A DNA stretch of 64,000 nucleotides from positions 40,761,942-40,825,941 of the forward strand of contig NC_065542.1 of NCBI RefSeq assembly GCF_932294415.1, in the 5' to 3' direction. Both the position numbers and the translations under genes were made by a program. This DNA is from Quercus robur (taxonomy: Eukaryota > Streptophyta > Magnoliopsida > Fagales > Fagaceae). Position 1 is the stretch's first letter; every line of letters begins with the position of its first letter. Below are positions 36,601-47,643 of the stretch, one piece after another. The notes under the pieces are model-generated. The model did not search any database. It worked only from the letters and a program-made list of their open reading frames with translations, and was not told where the DNA came from.

Positions 36601-37302
36601 AAACTTTGTCCAGTAAATGGAGTTGGAATCCGGAATGAATGTTATGAGATGTAGTTGAAGGAAACAAGTATTTAGGTATGTGTCAAATTATCGTAATGGT
36701 TGCATCAGGAGTCGAAGACTTGACTAGGAAGGGAGCTTAGTGAATGATTTTGGGAATGTTTTAGAATTTTATTACTGCAGTGTTGAGCGAAACAATGGTA
36801 AAGAAAACTGATGTGGAGAGTTTTTTTCTTATGTAGAGTTTTAGACAAGGCATCTAGTGAAAAAGGGGCACTATGGGTTGTCACTTGTCTGTGTATTGTA
36901 TAAGTTGTCTTTGATAATGTTCTTAATTTGATCGAGTATGTAGTTATGTTTTCAGGTAGTATCTAATGCTGTTACTTCCCCACTGTCCATGTACTCGTGT
37001 ATATGTGTGATATATATAAAACATAACATAACATAACATTGCAGCTCCTTTTAAGGACCAATTCTTGAAATTCAGTTTCTCCTTTTTTTTTTTTAAAGAT
37101 GCCCTGTACCATTTCAGTTTTTCCCCTGGGTGCAGTTGTCAACATGAATTCAAATCCTCAAGTAGGCAATGAAGAGATGGCAAGTGCGTTTCCAACAACT
37201 TTTATTTTTTTTTAAATTAAATCTATTTACTTGTGTAGCGTTTTTAAAAACTTACTTTTTATGAACACAATTATACTTAAATTTGTTTTAACAAATAAGT
37301 TA
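36601..37302. other. 3' region of the NOPCHAP1-like gene and spacer
   Basis: Likely 3' UTR to about 37050, including a short 'acataacataacataacat' repeat at 37019-37040. The spacer up to the outer Harbinger-type end at 37303 has nothing recognisable. Confidence 0.5.
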
Positions 37303-37746
37303 TGGGCTATTTAGATTTGCTGTTTTCATAACTCATAATTCTGTTCCTATAACTCATAACTCAAAAATGGTGGGGTCCATGGTTGAGAAGTCCGTTTGGA
37401 TTTTGTTTCCAGTTTTTGTTTCCATCATTCAATTTTATGATTTTTGAGTGATGAATTATGGAAACTAAAAACATATTTTAAGAGCCTGTTTGGCCAACAA
37501 AATTTGATCACTCAATTTCCGTCACTCAATTTCCATCACTCATCACTCATGACTCATCACTCATCACTCAATTTTTCACATCCGTTTGCCTTCATCACCC
37601 AATTTCTATCGCTCAATATTTTTCACACTATTCATGGACCCCACACCTGTTACTGTGTCAGAGCACTTCTGTTTTGTTACCTGCAGAACATTTTCATCCC
37701 CATCAAAATTTCTCTTTTCTCATTTCCCCTTCCCCTTCAGCCCTGT

Positions 37747-38774
37747 CAGAGCATCAGCAGTGGGACTTGCAAATGTCATATGTCACTAGTATTTAGCATC
37801 TAAGCCTTAAAAACCCCAACAGCTGGACTTGTAAAACCATCCCATTGCAAAAAAAATTACAATTTTGCTACAGTACCATCTTATATGTAAGATGGTACTG
37901 TAGCAGTATTGTATAATAAAAATTAATTTTTTATTTGTCTGATGCTTCTTCTCTCTCCTCTCTCTCTCTCTCATTTCATTTCACTTTCTCTCTCCAATTT
38001 CCCTCTACTTCGTTCTACTCTCCCCTCTGCAAACCCGAAACCCATACAATCTCAGGACTTCAGAACCAAATTTGAGGCTTATATCAAATTAAGACTAAAA
38101 TTTACACAGAGAAAACGAAAAATCAAAGAGATACGAACCTGATCTTTGTGATCCTCGGAAGAAGATAAGGAAATGGAAGCAGCGACCAAAGCTCCGGCGG
38201 AGCGAACCTGGAGGCGACGGTGCTGGTGTTGGTGGAAACTGTTTTGAGGCACGACGATATGATTCAGAGTGAGTTCGGTAAGAAACCGTTGTTCTTTGCC
38301 TTCACTTTCTTCATCTTCACCACAACCATACAGTAACGGTTACAGTTACAATAGCAACAACGCTGCTATCAACAACTACCACCGACTTGGTGGAGCTACT
38401 CGGTCCTCCACCTCCACCACCGCCACCGACGGTAAAACTAATTCCACTTCTGCCTCTGCCAACGATGAACATCTCCTCCGATTGCCGCTGACGATAGGAT
38501 ATCTCATCCAATTACTTCAGCGCGACAGAAAAAAATATTGCGCTGAAGTAAAAAAATAAGTAATTAACGGTTTTTTTTTTCCTATCTGTTCTTGTGCCAG
38601 AGGTTGAGAGAGAGAGAGAGAGAAATATTTGAAAAATAATATTTAAATAAACTGGTAAAAAAAATAGAGTTTTGGGATGTTGGGTGTATTGAAAAATGGT
38701 ATGTTATAATGGATAAAGTAACTTTTTGGGATGGTAAAATAGGATGTGATGAGATTTCCGGTTGTGGATGCTCT
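37747..38774. mobile_element. 1.03-kb non-autonomous element with GC-rich cargo
   Basis: Ends (A)GAGCATCAGCAGTGG and, complemented, (A)GAGCATCCACAACCGG, with TCA possibly duplicated on both sides. Near the left end is a 38-bp near-perfect palindrome (37867-37904, arms GCTACAGTACCATCTTA). The centre (about 37950-38560) is GC-rich, CT-rich at its start, and has long open frames in more than one phase, for example 38269-38559 on plus. It looks like a captured promoter and first-exon region of a host gene (Pack-type element). I do not recognise the donor. Confidence 0.5.
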
Positions 38775-38789
38775 CACTCTCCCAAAGCA

Positions 38790-39058
38790 GAAACCCAAAC
38801 CCAGAAAAATGTCTCAACCTCCCTCGCCTCGTCAGGACCATCATCACCAGTGAACAACACCCAAGTCTCCGATGTGTACAGCGGCGCGATCTCCTCCGTC
38901 ATGACCCATTTCCCAGCAACGCCAACGAGGAAACCCAAACCCATAAAAATTTCTCAAGCTTTCTCGCCTCATCAGGACCATCACCGATGAACCCAACTCT
39001 CCAACGTGTACAGCGGCGCGATCTCCTCCGTCGTGACCCATTTCCCAGCGGTGCCGAC
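38790..39058. repeat. 140-bp imperfect tandem duplication, GC-rich
   Basis: Units start at 38790 and 38930 with 'gaaacccaaaccca' and share 'gtgtacagcggcgcgatctc' and 'tgacccatttcccagc'. Divergence between units is moderate. Frames crossing it (38762-39214 on plus, 38844-39083 on minus) repeat as a consequence and are not supported as genes. Confidence 0.8.
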
Positions 39059-40385
39059 GAGCAACAACAACAATGTCACCCATTTCCCCATTTTGTCACG
39101 GACGATCTCCTCCGACCCAAGACGGTGCTTCCCTCCCTCACTCAGCTCAGCTCAAGTATTCCTTTTTCATTTTCTTTTCTTTTCAATACTTCCTTTATTA
39201 AACTTTGTTTATGAAGTTCGTTTTTATTTCCTTAACTGTTGTGTCTTAAATATCTTTGTTGCTGAAAGGGTTTTTTTTCCTATTTAATTTGTAGATCTGC
39301 TAGTTGTTCTATACTTTTAATAATAATATTGTTTGTGTTTGTGGGAAAAAGCCCTCTGATCTTTGTTTGGTACCTGGGAAAACATAGGAAAGTGCTATTT
39401 TTATGTTTTAGACAATAACTGAATTATTGTAGACTAAAGTCAGAAGCTTTTTGATGTAGGAGCTATGGACTGACTTGTTGAATTTATTGTAAATATTGGT
39501 TTGCATACTCTATATGCTTGTAGCTCTCCAAGTTTACTCTTTATGGTTTTGAATAGAAATACCCACTTTAATTTTTAAATTCTTTGTTGATATTGCGAGC
39601 TATAAATGTATTTTCTAGAACTGTTAATGGTGTTTGGATCCTGTTTTAATGAGTGAATAAAATCATTATTACAGGACACCTACATAATTTACTTTATTTG
39701 GTTACGTTGTTTGCTATATACAAAAGCAAGTTTGTAATGCTAGTGATTAGTTGGTATTGTTCATATTGTATTTGATTGGAAGCTGGCAATGGGTATGGGT
39801 TTATGTTTTCGCAGGAGATTGAATCCCCAGATCCTTGAACAATTTTTTTTGTTAATAATTTGCATAGATGTTCATATATTTTCATGTTTGCTTTTGTGTG
39901 AAAATTATGTTTTAGTGATATTATTTGTTACTCTAAATAACCCATTTTCCCACTGTTTGAAGTATGCCGGTTTGCTTCAATGGTTTGATCTACTGAACTC
40001 CCGTGGTTATGGGTTTATTTTATTTATTTTTTAAATAATTTATGGAACTAATTTATGGTGCTTCTCTGTTTGATTTATTTTTTTTCAATTAAGCTGGTTG
40101 TTCTTGTTACCAACCAATTGCTCTGTAGATATTGGTGGTGCTACTTTGTTTGATTTTGTTTGTTATGAATTATGAATTATGATTTTGTTTGCTCTGTTGA
40201 TTTTGTTTGCTATGAATTATGAATCTTAAAGGTCCATTGGGATTGAAGTATTGGAAATGGTAAAAACTTGTTGAGGTAAAGGCTCAAAAACAAAGATATA
40301 AGAAAGGATAAGTTAGGATTGATGGAAAAATGGTTTGGAAATTATGTTCTCAACCATTAGAAACAAAGAAAAATGGGAATCATAT

Positions 40386-40700
40386 GAGGTTCGAAGAAAG
40401 TCTACAACCATACTAATTGGAACTTAAGTTAGTTGGATTTGAAGAAAGTCTACAACCATACTAATTGGAACTTTCACATTTACATGCTGAAACAGTGCGG
40501 CTTTGGAGAGAAATGGACGAATTGGATTATTTGTTGCATTTCTACAATTAGGTTTTTGATTCAAGCTAATGGCAGCTTGAATGGAAATGTGGGTTTTTTT
40601 TTTTGTTTTTTTTTTTTTAGTTCTAAAGGTTTATGTCAAGGTGATCCATTGTCACAATTGTTATTGATGATAGTGATGGAGGCACTGAGTAAGTAATTCG
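40386..40700 (+). mobile_element. LINE reverse-transcriptase fragment
   Basis: The frame at 40433-40696 reads 'DLKKVYNHTNWNFH', 'GFGEKWTNWI' and, after a T-rich insertion, 'SKGLCQGDPLSQLL', matching the plant L1 RT order around the PLSPLLF region. A 40-bp piece upstream ('gaagaaagtctacaaccata') is duplicated at 40393 and 40440. An isolated, dead fragment inside the Harbinger element. Confidence 0.75.
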
Positions 40701-42093
40701 TAAGAGCAGTGGCAGGGCAGTATCTTGTGAAGTGCAGGACAGCATCTTGCTGGTTTCATAGTGGGAAGTAGAACATGTGATCTGTTGATGGTTTCTCACC
40801 TCTTATTTTTATATGATACTTGATTTTTTTTTTTTTTTTGTGGGAATGCCTGGAACAACTTAGTTAAAGAACCTTTGAGCTTTATAGGCAGGGACGGAGC
40901 TAGAGCCAAAGGTTTGGGGGGGCAAAGTTTGGACTTTAAAAAAAAAAAAAAAAAAATTGCAACTTCAAGAATAAAAATTTTTCTGGTCAATTTAATATTT
41001 TATCATCTATTTGGGTCAACAATTCAAATTGTATTGTTGAGATTGGGTATGTTTTTAAGACCACATTATCTAGCCTCATGTTCTATCATGGTCTCTTCTC
41101 TTGTGGGTCCATTAGACTAATTGTAGGAGCGCATAGCATGTTGGTTTCTATGAAGAGGTCATGTATGTGTGTAGTTGGTGTCCATACAGGTAGCACTAGA
41201 AGATCGAAGTGCGATGATGAGAAATAATAGGAGCCAACAACTAAGTTGTGTGTGAAATAATAGGTGCCATTAGTATTTGAGTTTATCTACTAATATACTA
41301 TTGTTATATTAAAGTTAGAATTTGGTATTGTCATTGACTTATTGTTATCTTTTACTTATTGCAACGTTAGAGTTTATTTTCAGTCGTCAGGAGCCCTAAT
41401 AGGTTGGGTAGTTGAGTCATTGTAGCTTATAGCACAGTTCCATGTATAAAGCAGCTTTTCCCATGCGTGATCTCATGCGTGTTTTTTTTTTTTTTTTTTT
41501 TTTTTGAGAAACACTCATTCATTATATTTCTATAAATAAAAAGATTAATCCTCTATTTGTCTTCTTGTTAACTCTACAAATCTGAGAAATTTTTTCACAA
41601 CAAGCCCTTCATATTTTGAAAATCAGAGAACTTTCAAAAAATGAGGAATTTAGGATATACATTCTGCATCCTACTTACACTTATTGAGGCATACCATTTT
41701 TTAATTCCATTTTATTCAATTCTTTTGTGATTTATTCAATTCTTTGGTCATTAAGAAATAGAATTTAGGCTAATTTTGATATTGAGAATCCAAAAAAATG
41801 TAGTACAAGAAATTGATTTGGGTTAAAATTAAAAAGCTTGTTTTTAATTCCTTTTGTTTTGTTTCATTCCATTGCTCTGTTCCTTGTATATATAAGTAGA
41901 GCTGTACTTTTTCTATTCATTCGATGAGAAATTTCTCTCTCATCTTCATCTCCGAGTAAGAAGAGACTAATAATGACCAAGTTTAATTTTTTTTTTGGAG
42001 GCTAATTGAACATTAAATATACCTATAATATGTCTTCTGCTAGTGTGTTATTATTGGACTTATTGCATAAGTTTCATTTTCTCAGCCTATAAT
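40701..42093. other. Harbinger interior without a recognised gene
   Basis: Non-coding sequence with T runs (40825-40838, 41481-41504) and an A run (40939-40956). A repeat-like box 'gcagggacggagctagagcc' lies at 40889. The end may hold leader sequence of the GRF gene at 42094. Confidence 0.45.
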
Positions 42094-42672
42094 ATGTCTT
42101 CTGCCACTACTTATGAGTCCACTTCTAGTGGCCATATGTGCGATATGGATCGGTGTGTGGGAAGGACCTCCCTATCTACCCGTAATTTTGGTAGGAGGTT
42201 CTATGGATGTCAGCAGTGGTCGCCGGTTAGTATTACATGATTCTATTGTCATTACATATTTGACTTGTCATATTCTTACTATCTTTGCTAACCGTATTTT
42301 ATATGCCTTCAATGTTGTATGCAGGACTCCGATCAGGCATGTAAGTTCTTCAAATGGTTGGACAAGAACACATGCCCACGTGGCCGTGCAACAGCACCAC
42401 TTGTCCATGAAAGGTTTACCCGATATAAGGCCAAGGCCGTAGCTGCAAGAAATGAAAGGGATGAGGCTCATGCAAGGGAAGCAGAAGCACGGGAGCTCCT
42501 AAGGATAGCAAAGCGCAAGGCTGAAAAAACTAAGCTCGCACTCCGAATTGTTGAAGACAAGGTCTACAAGTATAGGCTAGCTTTATTTTTCTCTTGGACT
42601 ATGCTTGGTATTTATTTTGTATTCTCTACTGCTTTTAGGGGCTATGACCATACACAACTGTGTCTGCCATGA
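42094..42672 (+). CDS. GRF-type zinc-finger protein with coiled coil and C-terminal membrane segment
   Basis: Two exons, 42094-42225 and 42325-42672, joined in phase 0; 159 residues. The GRF finger covers about 16-61: C16, C21, 'NFGRRFYGCQQW' with C39, then C50 and 'FFKWLD'. The first pair is C-x4-C rather than the usual CxC. Residues 84-124 form a charged coiled coil (ERDEAHAREAEARELL), followed by a hydrophobic segment at about 128-148. The order GRF finger, coil, membrane anchor is that of the abundant plant At4g04775-like proteins, whose function is largely unknown; GRF fingers in other proteins bind single-stranded DNA. The gene is antisense to the transposase genes and lies within the Harbinger borders, so it is either cargo or a host gene engulfed by the element. 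No stop or frame change interrupts it. Confidence 0.8.
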
Positions 42673-43542
42673 CCCATTGACGATCACATGTGTAATGTAA
42701 ATATCTTTCATATTTAAGCTTCCTTTTTTGGTTGGATCATCTTTTTCTTTTCTTTTTTCAGAGAAGAGTTTGATCAGCTATCTAGTTGTTATGATCCAAA
42801 ATTTTGCAATAGTGTATCCTGCTATATTTCTAGATTACTATATACTTGTTAAATGATGTGGGGAATGATGAGGTGATCTTGGGGAAAGTTGGATGAAACA
42901 AATGTGAAGCAGCGTGCTTTGTGCAGATGTGTTCAGTTTTGTGGGGCAAATTTATGACTGATGCGTATATTTGTGGGGCAAATTTAGCACTTCCCCCTCT
43001 ACATATCCTAATTCCTAAATCGAATGTTATTCTTATTTTTTTCTAATAAGTCAATGTTATCCTTTATGATCTAAGTGATGAAGTAAAGATATTCTTTCTT
43101 ATTTACTGGTTTTGGTTTGAATATGAAAGTATTTTGTACAACAAAACCAAAAGTAATCCCGATTAGTAACTTCTTATTCAAATGGATTCTATTCCATTTT
43201 TTTAAAAATAAATCTACAAACCTTGTATAAGTGAGGCATTAAACTATATTAAGATTATCAACAAGTACACTTATGTTTCTCAAAAAAAAAAAAAAAAAAA
43301 CAAGTACACTTATTTTCCTAAAAAAAAAAAAATTCCCTCTTTAAGTTAATAGCAAAAACTTTATTTGATGTAGATATAATATTTAAGTGTATCATGGCTG
43401 CTTGGATGGATGGTTTTCACAGCTTTAGTGGGCGGGTCTGTTGCAATATATTGGTTGCTAAAGAGTGCAAATCAACAAATAATACAAATACAAATCCAAA
43501 TCACAAAAAATGCATTATAAAAAAAAAATCCCTGCAACCTAC

Positions 43543-43612
43543 ATGCCTTTTGACGAGGGTCCAACTCAATTGCCTTATTGAATTTCGCTACCGAACCAAA
43601 AACATCACCCTT
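43543..43612 (-). pseudogene. Captured exon of a host TPR-like protein
   Basis: The minus strand encodes 'GDVFGSVAKFNKAIELDPRQ' followed by KA, then 'GCAT|GTAGGTTG', which looks like a retained 5' splice site. The peptide matches, from memory, an exon of a plant chloroplast TPR-superfamily protein in which the next codons read YLWQRG. A lone exon without neighbours, lying about 0.14 kb beyond the transposase end, is what gene-fragment capture by a DNA transposon leaves behind. Confidence 0.6.
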
Positions 43613-43747
43613 AACAATAACAAAGCATTCCAAATTATACAGACCCAAAATACTTATAAACCAAAAGTACATAATATTCCAAATTACACAGACCTAAAAT
43701 AGTACAGTAAAATTACAAGTTAGGCTGAAAACCCAAAATACTTATAA

Positions 43748-45328
43748 TCATCTCACATTGCCACGAGCAACATAATCATTCCACATTGTGTCAGTGATAT
43801 TGTCCCTAACTTGGCCCATCGCTCACTTTGATGCACTTGACATTTCTAGTACATGTCTTTGGGTCGCTGAGCTTGTTGATGCTCCAACATCTCCACTGCC
43901 TTCGCCATTAGTCGCACTACCTTCGCCATCACTCTCTCCTATTGTTTTGAACAATTCATCACTCCGATTGTTCATGCGTATGAAATTGTGTAGAGCACAA
44001 CACACAATAACCACGTACCGCTGCCTAATTGGCTTGAAGTTTGGCATTAAATTCAGAATGGGGAAACGGGCTTTCAGCACTCCAAAGGACCGCTCAATAA
44101 CCATCCGTAAGGACGAATGCCTGTAGTTGTACAACTCTTTCTTTGATGTTATCTGTCTACCGCTTGAGTTGAATTCCTGCACATGGTACCTAGTTGACTT
44201 GTGAGGGGGGGAGAAAACTAGTGCCAATTGGTAGACCCGAATCCACCAAGTAGTACGACCTTACACACACACACACACACACACAACCAGTAAGCACGTA
44301 ATTAAGTTGTTCATAAACATACTACTTAGACGTGGAGGATAAAATAATTTTAGTTAAAGTCATAGTAATTTTAGTTAAAGTCACAGTATAGTACCTGTTG
44401 GTGGCTATGGGAATCCATGCTTCCGGTCACTGATTGCTTCCTCGAAAACTCTTGAGTCATTCGCACTGCCCTCCCACCCACCATGGACAAATGTGAACTG
44501 CATGTCCATGTTACACACACACAGCACATTAGTTGTTATAAGGCTCTTGCGATCCCTCTATGCCTGAGTATCATTTGCAGGAGGTCGGGCACTCACGTGC
44601 GTTCCATCAATTGCTTCTATACATCTCTACACATGAAAGTTTTCATTAATCTTAGCAAGCATATATCAAATATCATATTATTTTGCTGTTATGTCCAGTT
44701 AGTTAAGTAAGAGAATGTTTTGTACCTCAAACCATGGCCAATACTTGTTTACTTGAAGATGTTCGGGGAGGCCTGTGACATTCTGATCAGGTTTAATTAA
44801 ATGTTTCGCGTAGTGGTGAACAGCTTGCAACGCCTTACGAAAATGCCGGCACACGGTTTTTGTTGAGTGCTGAACCCTGTCGGCAACACATCTAAAGCGG
44901 GTGTTGTGTCTAAGTATGTACAATAACATGGCCACGGCCTGAGTGGCATTCACCTCACCACGTCCGTCCCTCAAGTAACCATGTTGAGCCAACTCATCCA
45001 CTAAATGTAACAGTAATTCAGGTGTCATGCGGAACATCTCATAATAGTTCATAGCGTTACCTTCAGTGACCTCGTCCATATACGCCTTACCGGTCAACGC
45101 ATTAGCACGCATTGGTTGTTTATTATAATGCCGCTACATATACGCATACATCTCCCTAACTATAGGATTCACTAAATTAAACTCTGTCTCTTCTTCACGT
45201 TCGGAATCCGAATCGGTCCAATCACCATCATCAAGTTCACAGTCATTGCTGGAACCAACGTTGTTGAAGTATGCATCATCAAAGTCATACTCTTGGATCG
45301 CCCGCCACCAGTCATTTTCGGACGCCAT
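43748..45328 (-). pseudogene. PIF/Harbinger DDE transposase (HARBI1-like), decayed
   Basis: Three coding blocks on the minus strand: 45328-44726 (start MASENDWWRAIQEYD), 44626-44395 and 44259-43748. Block 1 has the N-terminal 'YYEMFRMTPELLLHLVDELA' and the helix-turn-helix-like 'CRHFRKALQAVH'. Catalytic residues are all still readable: first Asp in IDGTHV (44606-44608), second Asp in YYLVDSGLP (44241-44243), and Glu in VIERSFGVLK. In-frame stops lie at 45134-45136, 44558-44560, 44405-44407 (all TAG) and 43823-43825 (TGA), and a seven-C run (44205-44211) shifts the frame; the block 2 to block 3 junction also does not keep phase. The tail 'WNDYVARGNV' ends the family-typical protein. It cannot make an active product as it stands. 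Confidence 0.9.
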
Positions 45329-45619
45329 AAGTCACCTATACATTAGCACAAACACACTATTCAAGTAGGTTATGTAAAGAGAGATATAAAAGTAAATATG
45401 TAAATCTTAACAATTTACACATCAGCATTTAATTCAACAAAGTTATGAGAGACCACTTACATAGGAAATAGAAACCTATCAAACCAAACATCCCAAGTTC
45501 ATAAATAACATAAACCTTCATATTATCCATACGAAACATAATATAAATGTAAATAGAACAACCCGAATCCATAGTACATAAAAACCAAATAGCTTAGACA
45601 TAGGTGATACAATGCATCA

Positions 45620-46721
45620 TCAATCTTCCTCCGGGTTTAGAATGTCCTCAATCCAAGATTTCCTCCTATGCTCCGGCATACACATAAACACTACCCTATT
45701 ATCCTTTTGCTGCAAAACCTTTGACATCTTGATGTAGGCCTTATTACTCAGATCCGGATACGTGTTCAGCACGTCCATTGCCTTGGTGAGTGAACAAGGA
45801 TCACCCCCTACAAAGGATTGAGCGAATTGGTCGGATGAACCGGTAGTCCTGTCGAGTTTACCACTATACCTACGTTCAGACATTGCGTTGTACTCTTTTA
45901 GGGCCGCAGTCATTTCACTTGCCCTATCCGACTTCTTCGAGGCCTTCTTACCTTTGCCACTTGCATCTTGCACATGACGTTTTTCTGCCCTCCGAGTTAC
46001 CTCCTCAACCTCAGCATCCTCCACAGTTTGTGGGAAACTATCAAAGTTAGGGGTGTAACAGTCATCGTCTAGATGAGTGGGTGCACTTGCATCGGCATTG
46101 GCATTGGCATTGGCAAGCTCTTCTTCTAGGGCACACTCCTCATCACTATTCAGGGGAGGAGTGTTTGAGGAGATCTGGAGGTTCCCAGTCACAGTACTAG
46201 TGGCGAACAACTGCTGCAGTGATGGGTAGTTTGGGCATCCCTGTTTCCTTAAGTTAGCTGCACCACGATTGGCCTGCAATATCCTTGGAAACATTAGCAC
46301 ACTGAACATAGCAGTTCATATATTATCAACTTTGAGGCAAATTGCATAAATAAATAATTGCAATAGGTTTATAATTAATAAACAACAGTAAACATACCGC
46401 AATCACATTCTGCCACACCTCATCAGAACAAGTCACTGTTTGGGTCTGCTCGTCCCACCCCAACCCCGTGTGTCTTAGCAATTGGCTTCACTTGCGTTGT
46501 TTGAGTCGGAGCCTATTGTGCTTCTGTTGAACTTGCTTAAAGACAAAGTCTTTCTCGGTCCTTCGGTTAAGTTCAGCTGTAATTGATGCCCATGTAGGAC
46601 CCTTGAACACACCGCTTGGCATGTTACCCCTAAGTTGTTCCTCCAACATGATCTCAATAAAAATATGTTCTACATGTGGAGGCCACTTTTTCTCATCTGT
46701 CTCTTGTGATTCATGTGCCAT
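45620..46721 (-). pseudogene. Harbinger ORF1: Myb/SANT-like DNA-binding protein, one premature stop
   Basis: Two exons, 46721-46398 and 46273-45620, joined in phase 0; about 325 codons. The N-terminal Myb/SANT-like domain (PF12776 type) includes 'WPPHVEHIFIEIMLEEQLRG', 'FKGPTWASITAELNRRT' and 'QVQQKHNRLR'. The conserved 'GLGWDEQTQTVTCSDEVW' and 'RKQGCPNYPSLQQLF' follow, then an acidic and Lys-rich linker and a C-terminal tail. A single TGA at 46488-46490 replaces the Trp codon expected after KQRK; otherwise the frame is open throughout. In this superfamily ORF1 binds the element's ends and assists the transposase in the nucleus. The resemblance to host LIMYB-like genes is strong; position next to the transposase favours ORF1. 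Confidence 0.85.
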
Positions 46722-47035
46722 CTATTTGAAATATCTCACGTGGTAAGCTCATGATAGATAATAATTTTAACAATTGATTAATAGGACTATAGGATTCATG
46801 TACCATGTAGAATTAAAGAGTCCAAAAAATAAAAAATATTCCACAGTTAAATCAACATAGATAAGAAAAAAGCATGCACGAAATGTAAGAAATAGTGGCA
46901 ATATATAAGAAATAGTGGTAATATATAAATACTTCATCGAGGTTTACCACATATATTGTGTGACCAGATATACAAAAGATGGAAGATCGAAACAATAAGT
47001 TAGTAAACAGTTATAAGTGGCCACAAATACAACTA

Positions 47036-47329
47036 GGTTAGTGCATGGCTAAGTACATGGTAACCCATAACAAAGTACGCTACTGAACATAATGGGAACA
47101 AAATATGTCAGCAGTATATCAAAAAAGACATGCACTACATTAGTTCGACTACGCATCCACCTCTTACTGAGGCGGGTCATCGGGTTAGTGCATGGCTAAG
47201 TACATGGTAACCCATAACAAAGTACGCTACTGAACATAATGGGAACAAAATATGTCAGCAGTATATCAAAAAAGACATGCACTACATCAGTTCGACTACG
47301 CATCCACCTCTTACTGAGGCGGGTCAGCA
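47036..47329. repeat. 147-bp near-perfect tandem duplication
   Basis: Units 47036-47182 and 47183-47329 begin 'ggttagtgcatggctaagta' and end 'cttactgaggcgggtca', with only one or two differences seen. The second unit contains the stop codon of the SANT-like ORF at 47311, so the first is an extra copy of that 3' end. Near identity indicates a recent event. Confidence 0.9.
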
Positions 47330-47607
47330 GTATGAGGAGAGGACACGGGGGAAACATTAGGCCCAAGAGCTCTGGTACGGACCCCCATTGATCTTTGATA
47401 ATTCCGTCGAGTATGCTTCCACCTCCTCATTACCCGCCTCACAGTAAAGGCCTTCCCCAAGCGGGCATTAATAAAGTTTGTGATCTCCTCCCACACGTGC
47501 GCATTGGCATGATAAGGACGCAAATTTCCACAAACAAAGTGTCCAAGTATGGAGTCACACAACAGATCCTCACAATTGGCATCCCATGTTCTCAACTCCG
47601 CAACCAT
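47311..47607 (-). CDS. SANT-like ORF within the Harbinger element
   Basis: From the ATG giving MVAELRTWD, 98 residues to the stop at 47311. The body 'CEDLLCDSILGHFVCGNLRP', 'VWEEITNFINARLGKAFTV' and 'VMRRWKHTRRNYQ' follows the three-helix pattern of Myb/SANT-like domains (Trp residues, hydrophobic spacing, a final basic helix). It lies 0.6 kb upstream of the larger Myb/SANT gene on the same strand. It could be an upstream exon of that gene, giving two SANT modules, or a separate ORF. An earlier in-frame ATG (47643) lies in sequence with a plausible splice acceptor just before MVAEL. No stop interrupts it. Confidence 0.5.
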   Translation of the reverse strand: MVAELRTWDANCEDLLCDSILGHFVCGNLRPYHANAHVWEEITNFINARLGKAFTVRRVMRRWKHTRRNYQRSMGVRTRALGPNVSPVSSPHTADPPQ

Positions 47608-47643
47608 CTTAAAGAACAACATACACATCTCATACACAATCAT

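Noticed and set aside
38269-38559. Possible exon of a host gene (Ser/Asn-rich, 'LPLTIGYLIQLLQRD')
   Set aside because: Lies inside a non-autonomous element, no start/splice context decides the frame, and other frames are also open; reported only as cargo.
43394-43702. 102-residue plus-strand frame beginning MAAWMDGFHSFSG
   Set aside because: Overlaps the captured TPR exon on the other strand and contains low-complexity Asn/Lys stretches; no recognised domain.
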